Assembly (NCBI GenBank): GCA_017519865.1
Contig: JAFWRQ010000032.1
Coordinates: 1 to 64,000, forward strand
Origin: Bacteroidales bacterium
GTDB taxonomy: Bacteria > Bacteroidota > Bacteroidia > Bacteroidales > UBA932
Reading direction: 5' to 3'
DNA length: 64,000 nucleotides
Positions 56,065 through 64,000 of this stretch are shown here, piece after piece. The notes under the pieces are model-generated. The model saw nothing but the letters and a program-made list of their open reading frames with translations. It was not told where the DNA came from and searched no databases. Within the stretch, counting starts at the first letter, position 1. Each line of letters opens with the position of its first letter. Both the position numbers and the translations under genes were made by a program.

Positions 56065-57438
56065 TTACTGTTTGGCGGCAGCAGCCTTGGCGGCGGCTGC
56101 ACGGGCCTTGATGATGCCGAGGACCTGTCCCTTGGCGATATTGATGTGGTCGAGCAGAGGCAGGAAAGCCGGACAGCTGTACTGGCAGCAGCCGCAGGAG
56201 ATGCAGTCCTGGACGGCATTGGCCTCGAGCTGCTCCATATCCCCCACCCTGGCGAGCTTATACAGGAAGAACGGCTCCAGACCCATCGGGCAGGCGTCCG
56301 CGCAGCGGCCGCACCTGATGCAGTTGGCCGGCTCCGAACGCTTAGTCGCATCTCCGGAGAGATAAAGGATGGACGAGGAACCCTTGACGGTACAGGCATC
56401 GAGGTTTGCCACGGCACGGCCCATCATCGGACCGCCGCTGATGATCTTGGAAGCCCCTTCGGGCACTCCTCCGGCAAACTCCGCTATGTAGCTCAGCGGC
56501 ATGCCGATGCGGAAGAGATAATTGTGTTGCTTCTCCACAGGAAGGCAGTCACCCGTTACAGTCAGGACATTGGTAACCAATGGTTTGTTCTTCTGGACCG
56601 CTTCATAGACCGCCAGGGAGGTGGCTACGTTCTGCACCACCGCTCCGACGCTGATCGGGAGGCCTCCGGACTTTACCTGGCGGCGCATGACAGCGTCGAT
56701 GAGCTGTTTCTCGCCGCCCTGCGGATATTTCTTCTTGAGGGAAAGGACTTCGATGCCCTTGCACCCGAGTTCGGCCACGGCCTTCGACATCGACTCGATG
56801 GCCTCAGGCTTGTTCTCCTCGATGCCGATGACGCAGCGGCAGCCTCCGAGGGCCTTCTGCATGAGGGCGGCACCGATGACGATCTCCTTCGGGCGCTCGA
56901 GCATGATGCGGAAGTCGCTGGTCAGGTAAGGCTCGCACTCGGCTCCGTTGATGATGAGGCACTCGGCCACGCTGCCCGGGGCGGGATTGAGCTTGACATG
57001 GGTCGGGAAGGTGGCGCCGCCGAGACCGACCACGCCGTTGGTCTTGATACGGTCGAGGATAAATGCCTTGTCCTCAGGGATCTCCGTTACGAGGGTGTCC
57101 GACAGGTCGATGCCTTCGGCCCATTCGTCACCTTCGACTGTGATCTCGACATGCATTACATTGTTGCCGGCGATATCCTTGCGGGGGGCAATGGACTTGA
57201 CCTTGCCGCTGACCGAAGAGTGGACGTTGGCGGAGATGAAACCGCCCGCCTCGGCGATGAGCTGCCCGGCCTTGACGCTGTCGCCGACGGCGACTATGGG
57301 CTTGGCCGGAGCGCCGAGATGCTGGGCCATGGAGATATATACAGTCTGCGGGAGAGGAAGGACCTCGATCGCGCAGCCGCGGGAGACCTTTGCATCGTCC
57401 GGATGCACGCCTCCGATACGGAATGTTGTCTTAGCCAT
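56065..57438 (-). CDS. rnfC: Rnf complex subunit C
   Basis: Soluble subunit that binds NADH and FMN, 457 residues, resembling respiratory complex I subunit NuoF. The N-terminal domain is biotinyl-lipoyl-like (VAVGDSVKAGQLIAEAGG). The flavin/NAD domain has GLGGATFPTHVKLNP and a conserved NGAECEPYL. Two [4Fe-4S] sites lie near the C-terminus (CIRCGRCADACPMG and CISCGCCQYSCPA). Its start overlaps the end of rnfB by 8 bases. The C-terminal tail is Ala/Lys-rich. Confidence 0.97.
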   Translation of the reverse strand: MAKTTFRIGGVHPDDAKVSRGCAIEVLPLPQTVYISMAQHLGAPAKPIVAVGDSVKAGQLIAEAGGFISANVHSSVSGKVKSIAPRKDIAGNNVMHVEITVEGDEWAEGIDLSDTLVTEIPEDKAFILDRIKTNGVVGLGGATFPTHVKLNPAPGSVAECLIINGAECEPYLTSDFRIMLERPKEIVIGAALMQKALGGCRCVIGIEENKPEAIESMSKAVAELGCKGIEVLSLKKKYPQGGEKQLIDAVMRRQVKSGGLPISVGAVVQNVATSLAVYEAVQKNKPLVTNVLTVTGDCLPVEKQHNYLFRIGMPLSYIAEFAGGVPEGASKIISGGPMMGRAVANLDACTVKGSSSILYLSGDATKRSEPANCIRCGRCADACPMGLEPFFLYKLARVGDMEQLEANAVQDCISCGCCQYSCPAFLPLLDHINIAKGQVLGIIKARAAAAKAAAAKQ

Positions 57439-58345
57439 TGCTGACCTCCTTCTTTACGGGTTCGACGGCGGGTGCCGCAGGAGCGGCTGCCGGTGCCGGC
57501 TTAGGCTCCACCTTCTTCGGCGTGAAGCCGACGACGTGGATCGCGCCGGTCGGGCACTCGAAGAAGCACTGGCCGCAGGCCTTGCACTTGGCAAAATCGA
57601 TGTAGCTGAGATTGTCGGCGACGGTGATGGCGTCGAACTTGCAGACCTTGGCGCACTTGCCGCAGCCTATGCAGGCGGCCTTGCAGGCCTTGCGGGCCAC
57701 GCCGCCTTTCTCCTTGTTGACGCACGACACGTACACGCGACGGTTGTTCTTGGGAGTCGTGCCGATGTTGCGCAACTCGATGATGTGCTTGGGACAGGCC
57801 TTCACGCACGATCCGCAGGCCGTACACTTGGTCTCGTCGACGACCGGAAGGCCGGTGACGGGATCCATGCTCAGGGCACCGAACTGGCAGGCGGCGACAC
57901 AGTCGCCGCATCCGAGGCAACCGAAAGCGCAGCCGGTGTCGCCGCTATAAAGGGCGGCCTTGACCTTGCAGGAAGGATAGCCGTCGTAGGAGTTGGTCTT
58001 CGGGCGGTTCTCGCAACTGCCGTTGCAACGGACCACCGCGACCATCGGAGCCTTTTCCTTGACCTCGTGGCCGAGGATGGCGGCGACCTTCTTCATCACC
58101 TCGTTCCCTCCCACCGGGCAGAACTGGCTGTCGAGGTCGGCCGCCTTGACGGCTGCGTCCGCGAACGCGCGGCAGCCGGCGAAGCCGCAACCTCCACAGT
58201 TGGCGCCCGGCATCACTTTCTCCACCTCGTCGATGCGCGGATCCTCCTCGACCTTGAACTTCTTCGCTATGAAGAAGAGGACGATGGCCAGCAGCAGTCC
58301 GAGGACGGAGATGATGACGATGGTCCAGATAATAGTCTGTGTCAT
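57431..58345 (-). CDS. rnfB: Rnf complex subunit B (poly-ferredoxin)
   Basis: Ferredoxin-accepting subunit, 304 residues. One N-terminal membrane helix (about 5-27); the RnfB-specific four-Cys motif (NCGGCGFAGCRAFA); then a series of ferredoxin-type sites: CAFGCLGCGDCVAAC, CTACGSCVKACPK, CIGCGKCAKVCKF and CKACGQCFFECP. The Pro/Ala-rich C-terminal tail (PKPAPAAAPAAPAVEP) is a likely flexible linker. It takes electrons from reduced ferredoxin and passes them into the membrane subunits. It starts 22 bases after the rseC homologue. Confidence 0.97.
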   Translation of the reverse strand: MTQTIIWTIVIISVLGLLLAIVLFFIAKKFKVEEDPRIDEVEKVMPGANCGGCGFAGCRAFADAAVKAADLDSQFCPVGGNEVMKKVAAILGHEVKEKAPMVAVVRCNGSCENRPKTNSYDGYPSCKVKAALYSGDTGCAFGCLGCGDCVAACQFGALSMDPVTGLPVVDETKCTACGSCVKACPKHIIELRNIGTTPKNNRRVYVSCVNKEKGGVARKACKAACIGCGKCAKVCKFDAITVADNLSYIDFAKCKACGQCFFECPTGAIHVVGFTPKKVEPKPAPAAAPAAPAVEPVKKEVSNG

Positions 58346-58367
58346 TATTGCTGTGGTTTTTAATTAG

Positions 58368-58778
58368 TTAATTCTCTATGCTGAAAACGTATTCCTTCCT
58401 TAACCTGTCCCTGAAAAGCCACAGGAAGAGATAGTAAAGCACCACTCCCCCGATGGCTCCCAGACCGGCGGCAAGTTCGCCGGCGCCAGAGTACAGCAGG
58501 GCCATCAGCACGGCGACAAGCACAAGCAGGGGCGCGACATATGCGAGCCACACGGCCTTATGCCCCATCGATGCCTTGAGCACGACGTCGACTTCCTGCC
58601 CGGGCTCGTAACGGTCCCAGGCCCTGGTGGGTACTTCGATGGCTTTTTTCGTATGTTCCGAGATGCCGCACAGGCCGGATGCATGGCAGGCTGAACAGGC
58701 AGACGAGGAGATGATCTCCACCGTAGTGAACTCCGGCGTGACCTGGACAACCCTTCCCCTATGCGAGACTTTCTCCAT
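58368..58778 (-). CDS. rseC: RseC/MucC-family protein, first gene of the rnf operon
   Basis: A 136-residue membrane protein with a cytoplasmic N-terminal domain, two helices (about 76-92 and 96-122) and a short tail. The cysteine motif C-x2-C-x5-C (SACSACHASGLCG) is the family hallmark and may hold an Fe-S centre. In Bacteroidales this gene regularly leads the rnf operon, and in Proteobacteria RseC and Rnf homologues reduce SoxR; no soxR-like gene is seen here, so its role is more likely in Rnf assembly or redox coupling. It begins 6 bases upstream of dnaB's stop, i.e. dnaB and rseC-rnf read in the same direction. Confidence 0.93.
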   Translation of the reverse strand: MEKVSHRGRVVQVTPEFTTVEIISSSACSACHASGLCGISEHTKKAIEVPTRAWDRYEPGQEVDVVLKASMGHKAVWLAYVAPLLVLVAVLMALLYSGAGELAAGLGAIGGVVLYYLFLWLFRDRLRKEYVFSIEN

Positions 58779-58784
58779 GCGCCG

Positions 58785-60293
58785 TCAGAATGAGTTGTTG
58801 TCAAACTCGCCCGGGGCTCCGAAGGAAGAAGGGAAACCCCCTCCGAGATCGCTGTTCATCCCGGACTCGAATGTCCTTGCCTGTACGTCCAGCGAATCAT
58901 CCATCTCCATGAACTTGATCTGCTCGCTCTTGAAACGCATGTCGATGTCGGCGGTCTCGCCGTTACGGTGCTTGGCGATGATGATCTGGGTCGCTTCCTT
59001 GTCACCGGCGTTTTCGGAAAGACCGACATAGTCGGGACGGTGGATGAAGATGACCATATCGGCGTCCTGTTCGATGGATCCGGACTCACGGAGGTCGGAA
59101 AGCTGGGGCTTTCCGCTGCCGCCCTGGCGCTGCACGGCGTTGCGCGACAGCTGGGACAGGGCGATGATGGGGACGTTGAGCTCCTTGGCGGTGGCCTTGA
59201 GGGTGCGGGAGATGGCCGCAACCTCCTGCTCGCGCATTCCGCGCAGTTCGGCCGGTCCCTGCATCAGCTGGAGATAGTCGACGAAGACCAGGCGAACACC
59301 ACGGTTCTTGACGAGGGTCTTGATCTTGGTACGGAACTCCATGACAGGTATGCCGGGGGTATCGTCGATGTAGAGCGGAGCCTTGGCCAGGGCCTTGAGC
59401 TTGTATTCTAGCTGCTCCCACTCGTACGCCTCGAGCTTCACGCCGCCCTTGATCTTGTCAGCGCTCAGACCGGACTCGCTGGTCATCAGTCGCTTGGCAA
59501 GCTGGATGGCCGACATCTCCAAAGAGAAGAAGGCCACGGGCATGTGGTGGATGACGGCCGCGTTGCGGGCCAGGTTGAGGGCGAACGCGGTCTTACCTAC
59601 CGAAGGACGGGCGGCGAGGATGATGAGGTCGGAAGGCTGCCATCCCTGCGTGATACGGTCGATGGACGCAAAACCGGACGGGACGCCCGTAGGGCCTTCC
59701 TTGTCCTGCATCTTCTCGATGTCGCTCATCGCGGTGTTGATGATGGAGCCTATGTCCTGGACCTCCTTGCGGACGTTGTTCTGGATGGCGGCGTAGACCT
59801 CGGTCTGCGCCATGTCGATCAGGTCGTCGACCTTGACGGAGTCGTCGTAGGATTTCTTGAGAATGTCGTACGAGGCCTTGATGAGGTCCCTCTGGATGGT
59901 CTTCTGCTTGAGGATCTTGATGTGGAACTCCATGTTGGCGGCGGCGCCGACTTTCTGAGAAAGGTCCGCGAGCGCCACGGGGCCGCCGACTTCAGCGAGC
60001 AGCCCGCCCGCCTTGAGCTTGTTGGAGACCGTGATGAGGTCCACCGCAATGTGCTCGGTGACCAGCGAGGACATGGCCTCGAAGATCATACGGTGATGGG
60101 GATCATAGAAACACGACGGCGAAAGCTCCTCCATGGCCTCGTCCACGCAGGACGGCTCGAGGAGCATCGCGCCGAGGACGGACTCTTCGGCATCAAGAGC
60201 TTGAGGCGGGATATTTCCCATCTCAAGCCCTAGTGTATCGAGATTGACCGCCTGTTCCTTTTTCCGGTACGATCTGCTTTTCTGGTCAGGCAT
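58785..60293 (-). CDS. dnaB: Replicative DNA helicase
   Basis: Hexameric 5'-3' replication fork helicase, 502 residues. N-terminal helical domain (GNIPPQALDAEESVLGAML) that contacts primase, then the RecA-type motor with Walker A LAARPSVGKTAFALNLA, Walker B VFVDYLQLMQG, and the downstream IALSQLSRNAVQRQG and DADMVIFIHRPDY motifs. No intein is present. The short C-terminal tail is Gly/Phe/Asn-rich. It lies between the zinc-ribbon gene (12 bases upstream) and rseC (6 bases downstream), so it may be transcribed with either. Confidence 0.97.
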   Translation of the reverse strand: MPDQKSRSYRKKEQAVNLDTLGLEMGNIPPQALDAEESVLGAMLLEPSCVDEAMEELSPSCFYDPHHRMIFEAMSSLVTEHIAVDLITVSNKLKAGGLLAEVGGPVALADLSQKVGAAANMEFHIKILKQKTIQRDLIKASYDILKKSYDDSVKVDDLIDMAQTEVYAAIQNNVRKEVQDIGSIINTAMSDIEKMQDKEGPTGVPSGFASIDRITQGWQPSDLIILAARPSVGKTAFALNLARNAAVIHHMPVAFFSLEMSAIQLAKRLMTSESGLSADKIKGGVKLEAYEWEQLEYKLKALAKAPLYIDDTPGIPVMEFRTKIKTLVKNRGVRLVFVDYLQLMQGPAELRGMREQEVAAISRTLKATAKELNVPIIALSQLSRNAVQRQGGSGKPQLSDLRESGSIEQDADMVIFIHRPDYVGLSENAGDKEATQIIIAKHRNGETADIDMRFKSEQIKFMEMDDSLDVQARTFESGMNSDLGGGFPSSFGAPGEFDNNSF

Positions 60294-60305
60294 GGCCCGT
60301 ATGTT

Positions 60306-61115
60306 TTACTCGAATTCGGAGTTTACGATGATGCGGCCGCAGTGCTCGCAGATGATGAGCTTGCGGTTTGAAGCGATCTCCAGCAGGCGCTGGGGAGTGA
60401 TGGTGTTGAAGCATCCTCCGCAGGAGTCGCCGTTGTAGACGGAAACGACCGCGAGATGGTTGTGGACGCTCTTGCGGATGCGGTCGTAGGCGCTCATGGT
60501 CCTGGCGTCGATCTTGGCGGCGCAGGCATTGCGCTTGGCGACCAGTTCCTTCTCCTCGTCGGCGGTGGACTCGACGATGTTGTCGAGCTCCTGCTTCTTG
60601 GCCTTGAGGTCCTCGGAACGCATGGCGATGACATGCTTCAGGTCCTCGATGGCGGCCTTCTTGTTGGCGACTGCCATCTTGGAGTCGTTGATGTTCTTCT
60701 CCGAGATCTGGCGGAGGTAGCCCTGGTTCTCGATCTCCTTGTTGATGGAGTCGAACTCGCGGCTGTTGGAGATGTTGTCCAGCTGCTCCTGGTATTTGGC
60801 GATCTCCTCGTCCAGGTCGATGATGTTCTGCTTGTTGGCGGCGATGGACTTGTTGAACCTGTCGATGACCTCGGTCTCCTGTGCGACCTTGGCCTTGAGG
60901 TCGGAGATCTCGTTCTCGAGGGCCTCTACCTCGTCCGGAAGCTCACCGCGGAGCTGGAGGATCTTGTCGATGGCGACATCGGCCTTCTGGAGGTCGTAGA
61001 GGACCTTGAGTTTTTCCTCTACGCTGAGCTCCGAATCAGCGAAGTTCTTCTGCAGGGAGACGAAGGTTTCCCTCTGGTCTATGGGTGTTTCCACCTTTTT
61101 GATTTTCTTAGCCAT
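60306..61115 (-). CDS. Coiled-coil C4-type zinc-ribbon protein
   Basis: A 269-residue cytosolic protein. Residues about 40-190 are a long two-strand coiled coil rich in Glu, Lys and Leu; the C-terminus carries a zinc ribbon with two Cys pairs (CGGCFN and CEHCGR) in the arrangement of the zf-RING_7 family. Members of this family are widespread but have no settled function; some are linked to nucleic acid or cell-division proteins. The ATG at 61115 is chosen over 61139 because it gives the conserved basic N-terminus (MAKKIKK) and leaves a -7 element at 61137-61144 upstream. Confidence 0.88.
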   Translation of the reverse strand: MAKKIKKVETPIDQRETFVSLQKNFADSELSVEEKLKVLYDLQKADVAIDKILQLRGELPDEVEALENEISDLKAKVAQETEVIDRFNKSIAANKQNIIDLDEEIAKYQEQLDNISNSREFDSINKEIENQGYLRQISEKNINDSKMAVANKKAAIEDLKHVIAMRSEDLKAKKQELDNIVESTADEEKELVAKRNACAAKIDARTMSAYDRIRKSVHNHLAVVSVYNGDSCGGCFNTITPQRLLEIASNRKLIICEHCGRIIVNSEFE

Positions 61116-61136
61116 ATCTGTTTTTGTTATGAACTG

Positions 61137-61144
61137 CAAAAGTA
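61137..61144 (-). promoter_or_regulatory. -7 promoter element for the zinc-ribbon/dnaB transcript
   Basis: TACTTTTG on the minus strand matches TAnnTTTG, 21 bases before the ATG at 61115. It lies just after the MerR gene's stop (61161), which suggests a new transcript begins here. Confidence 0.42.
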
Positions 61145-61160
61145 CTAAAAAAATTCCTGT

Positions 61161-61478
61161 TTATAAAGCCTTTTTCACTTCGGTCAGCTGGTCGCGGATG
61201 TTTTTCAACGATTCGAGAACCTTGACGCTCCTGTCCACGGAGCCTTTGTTTTCCTTGAGGGCCTTGTCGACGCCCTCGAGGGTCATGCCTTTCACATTCA
61301 CCAGGTAATGGATCTGCTTCAGGGTTTCGATGTCCTCGGCCGTGTATTTCCTGTCTCCGCGCGATGAGCGCCTGACCTTGAAATGGCGGTCGAACTCGTT
61401 GGTCCAGTATCTCACGAGGGAAGTGCTCTCCCCGATGGTTTGTGCGGCTTCGCCGATGCTGAAGAACAATTTATCCAT
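61161..61478 (-). CDS. MerR-family transcriptional regulator
   Basis: A 105-residue protein with one MerR-type winged helix-turn-helix (FSIGEAAQTIGESTSLVRYW, wing RRSSRGDRKYTAEDIETL) and a short coiled coil for dimerisation (about 75-105). It lacks a C-terminal ligand-binding domain and metal-binding cysteines, as in the small HspR- or RacA-like members common in Bacteroidetes. It lies 16 bases after the M23 pair on the same strand, so it is likely co-transcribed with the cell-wall hydrolases and could respond to envelope state. Confidence 0.9.
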   Translation of the reverse strand: MDKLFFSIGEAAQTIGESTSLVRYWTNEFDRHFKVRRSSRGDRKYTAEDIETLKQIHYLVNVKGMTLEGVDKALKENKGSVDRSVKVLESLKNIRDQLTEVKKAL

Positions 61479-61494
61479 ATAGTTTCAGTATTTG

Positions 61495-62445
61495 TTAGTC
61501 AAGCGATTGGCCTGTACGTGAGGCCATGAGTTCCATAGCGGCATACTCCTCCGGGGTCACGCCGGCGAAGAAGCAGTCGACGGGATTGAGATACTCTCCG
61601 TCCTTGATGAGTTCGAAGTGCAGGTGCGGGGCGAAGGAATTGCCGGAGATGCCCACGGAGGCGATCCTGCGGCCGCGCTGGACACGCTGCCCTCTCGACA
61701 CCTTGATGTCCGCCAGATGCGCGTAGCGGGTGACATATCCGCCGGGATGGGTGATCTCGACGACGTTGCCCAGGCCCTTGCGCTCGTGGATGATGTCCGT
61801 CACCGTACCGTCGGCCACGGCCAGGACGGGATCTCCCTGCGGAGCTATAAGGTCGACGCCGTTGTGGGAGGTCTCCACCTTATAGAAGGGGTTGACCTTC
61901 TGGCCGACTGAAGCCCCGACCTGCGCGAAGGATATGGAATCCAGCGGCAGCGACATCGGCGGTAGGGCGCGGTCTTCGGAGGCAATGAGACTCAATGCCT
62001 TGAGGAAATTGTCCTCGATGCGGGCGGCGGTCTTTTCAGCGCCCTGGACCTTGCCGTATACATACTCCACCATCTCGCTGTCGGGGACGGTGTCGGCAGC
62101 TGCCAGATAATCGTCGGAGATAAGGGCATCAAGATGGGGCGCACGGGCATGGAAGATCTCCTCGTAGATCTGGTCGTCCTTGACCTCCAGACCGTCGATC
62201 ACATCCGAAAGGAGCTGCTCGCGCGCGAGCATATCCTGATAGGTACGCTCGTAGAGCCTGTTTTCGCGGATGAGCCTGCGCTCGGAGTCGGTATTTACGA
62301 CCAGGGCGAACACGATATAGTAGAACACCGCGAGCGAAACCGTGGCAACCGCGTACTTCAGGATGCTCTTCAGCACGTTCCACACGGTACGGGTGGAGCG
62401 CCGGAAACGGAGGTTCCTGTCGATTATGTACTGTTCCCTGCTCAT
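61495..62445 (-). CDS. M23-family peptidase, membrane-anchored (second of pair)
   Basis: A 316-residue protein: cytoplasmic N-terminus, one membrane helix (about 30-52), a periplasmic coiled coil (about 55-100) and a C-terminal LytM/M23 domain (about 185-300). The zinc site is intact: His and Asp in SHNGVDL, YAH, and HLHFE. M23 enzymes cleave peptidoglycan cross-links or act as regulated scaffolds. Its ATG overlaps the stop of the gene upstream by four bases (ATGA), so the two are translated together. Confidence 0.93.
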   Translation of the reverse strand: MSREQYIIDRNLRFRRSTRTVWNVLKSILKYAVATVSLAVFYYIVFALVVNTDSERRLIRENRLYERTYQDMLAREQLLSDVIDGLEVKDDQIYEEIFHARAPHLDALISDDYLAAADTVPDSEMVEYVYGKVQGAEKTAARIEDNFLKALSLIASEDRALPPMSLPLDSISFAQVGASVGQKVNPFYKVETSHNGVDLIAPQGDPVLAVADGTVTDIIHERKGLGNVVEITHPGGYVTRYAHLADIKVSRGQRVQRGRRIASVGISGNSFAPHLHFELIKDGEYLNPVDCFFAGVTPEEYAAMELMASRTGQSLD

Positions 62446-63452
62446 CTCCTCCTGGTTCTGAAGGACTGCTGGAGCAGTTCCTTGCTTTCATCTCCGCGCT
62501 TGCGGACCATTTCTGCATATTCCTTGACAGGCATGTCCATGTCAAGGTAGTTCATGGGATTCACCCTTTCTCCGCGATAGATCACCTCATAGTGCAGATG
62601 GGGGCCGGTGGACTTGCCGGAGTTGCCGCTCTCGCCTATGCAGTCCCCCCGCTTGAGTTTCATGCCTTCGGCGACGCTGACCATGCTCATGTGGGCGTAG
62701 CGCGTCTTGTATCCGAAGCCGTGATCGATCAGTATTTCGTTGCCGTAGCCAGTGAAGCTGAACTTCACGTACTCCACCACGCCGTCGCCGGTAGTATACA
62801 CCGGTGTACCGGGCTTCATGGCGAAGTCCTGGCCGTCGTGATACCTGGTCTCTCCGGACATCGGGTCCGAACGGTACCCGAAGGGGCTGGAAAGCGTATA
62901 CTTCCCTTTTTCAGGGCTGAAGGGAGGGATGGCGGGGATGCACGAAGCCATGTCCCCCGCCCTTTTCGACATTGTAGCGACCTCGTCGAAAGACTTGCTC
63001 TGGACGTAAGTTTCCTTGGTCAGCCTGTCGAGGCGCTCTGAGGTGCATACAAGGGGGCCGCCGGGCTGGGCGTCGGCAAGGTAGTCGTAACGGTTGAGGC
63101 CGCCGATCCCGGACTTGCGCAGCTCGTCCGGGATCTCGTTCATGCCGAAGATGGAACGGTAGATGTCGTCGTTACGGGTCTCCAAGGCCTTAAGAGTTGT
63201 CTCGTAACTGTCCAGGCGACGGTTGAGTACCTCCATGCGCGAGACCCAGCGGGCATTCTCCAGCTTCAGGATTGCGAGCTTGGGAGATTCGTTGCCAAGG
63301 ACGGAAGTATAAAGGAAGAAATACAGCAGGGCAAGGGCCACGCTGCCGAGGAACACGAGGGTTGCCTTGGCAAAAATGGTCCTCTTGGAGACTTCCCTCA
63401 ACTCGTACATCAGGGTTTCGGGATTGAGGCTGTACTTCCTGAACTTGGACAT
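62442..63452 (-). CDS. M23-family peptidase, membrane-anchored (first of pair)
   Basis: A 336-residue protein with the same layout as its downstream partner: one membrane helix (about 28-50), a coiled coil (about 60-100), and a C-terminal M23 domain (about 195-300) with intact zinc and catalytic residues (RYHDGQDF, YAHMSMV and GPHLHYEV). Homologues with this N-terminus (YSLNPETLMYELREVSKRT) are conserved in Bacteroidetes. The -7 element at 63460-63467 lies so close to the ATG that the message is nearly leaderless. Two adjacent LytM proteins of like design suggest a hetero-oligomeric complex or a duplication. Confidence 0.93.
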   Translation of the reverse strand: MSKFRKYSLNPETLMYELREVSKRTIFAKATLVFLGSVALALLYFFLYTSVLGNESPKLAILKLENARWVSRMEVLNRRLDSYETTLKALETRNDDIYRSIFGMNEIPDELRKSGIGGLNRYDYLADAQPGGPLVCTSERLDRLTKETYVQSKSFDEVATMSKRAGDMASCIPAIPPFSPEKGKYTLSSPFGYRSDPMSGETRYHDGQDFAMKPGTPVYTTGDGVVEYVKFSFTGYGNEILIDHGFGYKTRYAHMSMVSVAEGMKLKRGDCIGESGNSGKSTGPHLHYEVIYRGERVNPMNYLDMDMPVKEYAEMVRKRGDESKELLQQSFRTRRR

Positions 63453-63459
63453 ATTCGGG

Positions 63460-63467
63460 CAAATATA
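63460..63467 (-). promoter_or_regulatory. -7 promoter element for the M23-M23-MerR operon
   Basis: TATATTTG on the minus strand matches TAnnTTTG and ends 8 bases before the ATG at 63452, leaving a leader of roughly zero to three bases. Confidence 0.45.
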
Positions 63468-63489
63468 CTCTTTTTTGAGGAAAATATGC

Positions 63490-63497
63490 TAATTTTG
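63490..63497 (+). promoter_or_regulatory. -7 promoter element for alaS
   Basis: TAATTTTG matches TAnnTTTG, 23 bases before the alaS ATG, divergent from the M23 promoter. Confidence 0.45.
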
Positions 63498-63520
63498 CAG
63501 TCTGTGTTATTATAAAGAGT

Positions 63521-64000
63521 ATGATGACTTCCAAAGAGATCAGGCAGAAATTCCTGGATTATTTCGCATCCAAAGGACATACGGTCGTCCCTTCGGCTCC
63601 CATGGTAGTGAAGAACGACCCCACCCTCATGTTCACCAACGCCGGCATGAACCAGTTCAAGGATATCTTCCTCGGCAATACCAAGTCCAAGTTCAACCGC
63701 GCCGTCGATTCGCAGAAGTGCCTGCGCGTCAGCGGCAAGCACAACGACCTCGAAGAGGTGGGCCACGACACGTACCACCATACCATGTTCGAGATGCTCG
63801 GAAACTGGAGTTTCGGAGACTACTTCAAGGCCGAGGCCATCGACTGGGCCTGGGAACTCCTCACCGAGGTCTATGGCATAGACCCCAAGGAGCTGTACGC
63901 CACCGTATTCGAAGGCTCCGCCGATGACGGTACCGAGATGGACCTCGAGGCAAAGCAGGCATGGCTCAAGCATCTGCCTGAGGACCACATCGTCCTCGGC
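63521..64000 (+). CDS. alaS: Alanyl-tRNA synthetase, N-terminal part (partial)
   Basis: First 160 codons of alanyl-tRNA synthetase, cut by the window end. The class II catalytic core begins here: [19 protein letters not shown], then [20 protein letters not shown] (motif 1 region), [17 protein letters not shown] and [19 protein letters not shown] (motif 2). The first ATG (63521) gives Met-Met-Thr; the next codon (63524) is also ATG, and either could be used. Identity is certain. Confidence 0.97.
   Translation, partial: MMTSKEIRQKFLDYFASKGHTVVPSAPMVVKNDPTLMFTNAGMNQFKDIFLGNTKSKFNRAVDSQKCLRVSGKHNDLEEVGHDTYHHTMFEMLGNWSFGDYFKAEAIDWAWELLTEVYGIDPKELYATVFEGSADDGTEMDLEAKQAWLKHLPEDHIVLG

Overview
The window is a gene-dense, high-GC stretch of a chromosome from the order Bacteroidales. 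Four things support this: a SusC/SusD pair beside a hybrid two-component regulator, the Bacteroidetes -7 promoter element (TAnnTTTG) in front of many genes, an Rnf operon in the order rseC-rnfBCDGEA, and the sequences of rpoC, alaS and dnaB. The GC content and codon choice fit Alistipes/Rikenellaceae or uncultured high-GC gut or rumen Bacteroidales, but the genus is an inference. No insertion sequence, prophage, CRISPR array or integrase was seen. No stretch longer than 300 bases lacks a gene.

Layout. 1-13110 is mostly housekeeping: the end of rpoB, rpoC with a strong terminator, cysS, xth, a YbhN-like membrane protein, an operon of a PfkB sugar/nucleoside kinase, a DUF6913 protein and a DUF368 lipid-carrier transporter, a K+-dependent-type membrane pyrophosphatase, and tRNA-Arg(TCT). 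13137-36864 is a polysaccharide utilisation locus (PUL): susD and susC, a divergent hybrid two-component sensor/regulator, GH115, GH30, a GH2 with an inserted LamG domain, a GH3 plus SGNH-esterase operon, and a secreted protein of unrecognised family. An adenine phosphoribosyltransferase gene lies inside it. GH115 points to glucuronoxylan or a similar uronic-acid-bearing glycan; the SGNH esterase would remove acetyl groups and GH3/GH30/GH2 would trim the backbone and side chains.

36886-43402 holds a LOG-family protein, an ECF sigma factor with a small membrane partner, a divergent NfeD/flotillin/XRE operon and a GH2 beta-glucuronidase-like enzyme. 43650-49646 is a six-gene minus-strand operon for aryl-acid/aryl-2-oxoacid metabolism: nitrilase-family amidase, iorA, iorB, two phenylacetate-CoA ligases and a tandem ACT protein. 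49777-52032 is nfnAB, the electron-bifurcating ferredoxin:NADP+ oxidoreductase, followed by a secreted aspartyl-protease-like protein. 53309-58778 is the complete Rnf operon with RseC. 58785-63452 holds dnaB, a coiled-coil zinc-ribbon protein, a MerR regulator and two overlapping M23 peptidase genes. The window ends inside alaS.

How the genes work together: indolepyruvate oxidoreductase, NfnAB and Rnf all use low-potential ferredoxin, and the two AMP-forming ligases release pyrophosphate that an ion-pumping pyrophosphatase could exploit. This forms a plausible anaerobic energy-conservation set. The most worthwhile leads are the unrecognised secreted PUL protein (34993-36864), the sigma factor/flotillin locus with a candidate ECF autoregulatory promoter and a terminator-like hairpin just upstream (39088-39174), and the compact iorAB/paaK/paaK/ACT operon with an IorA that has no ferredoxin domain.
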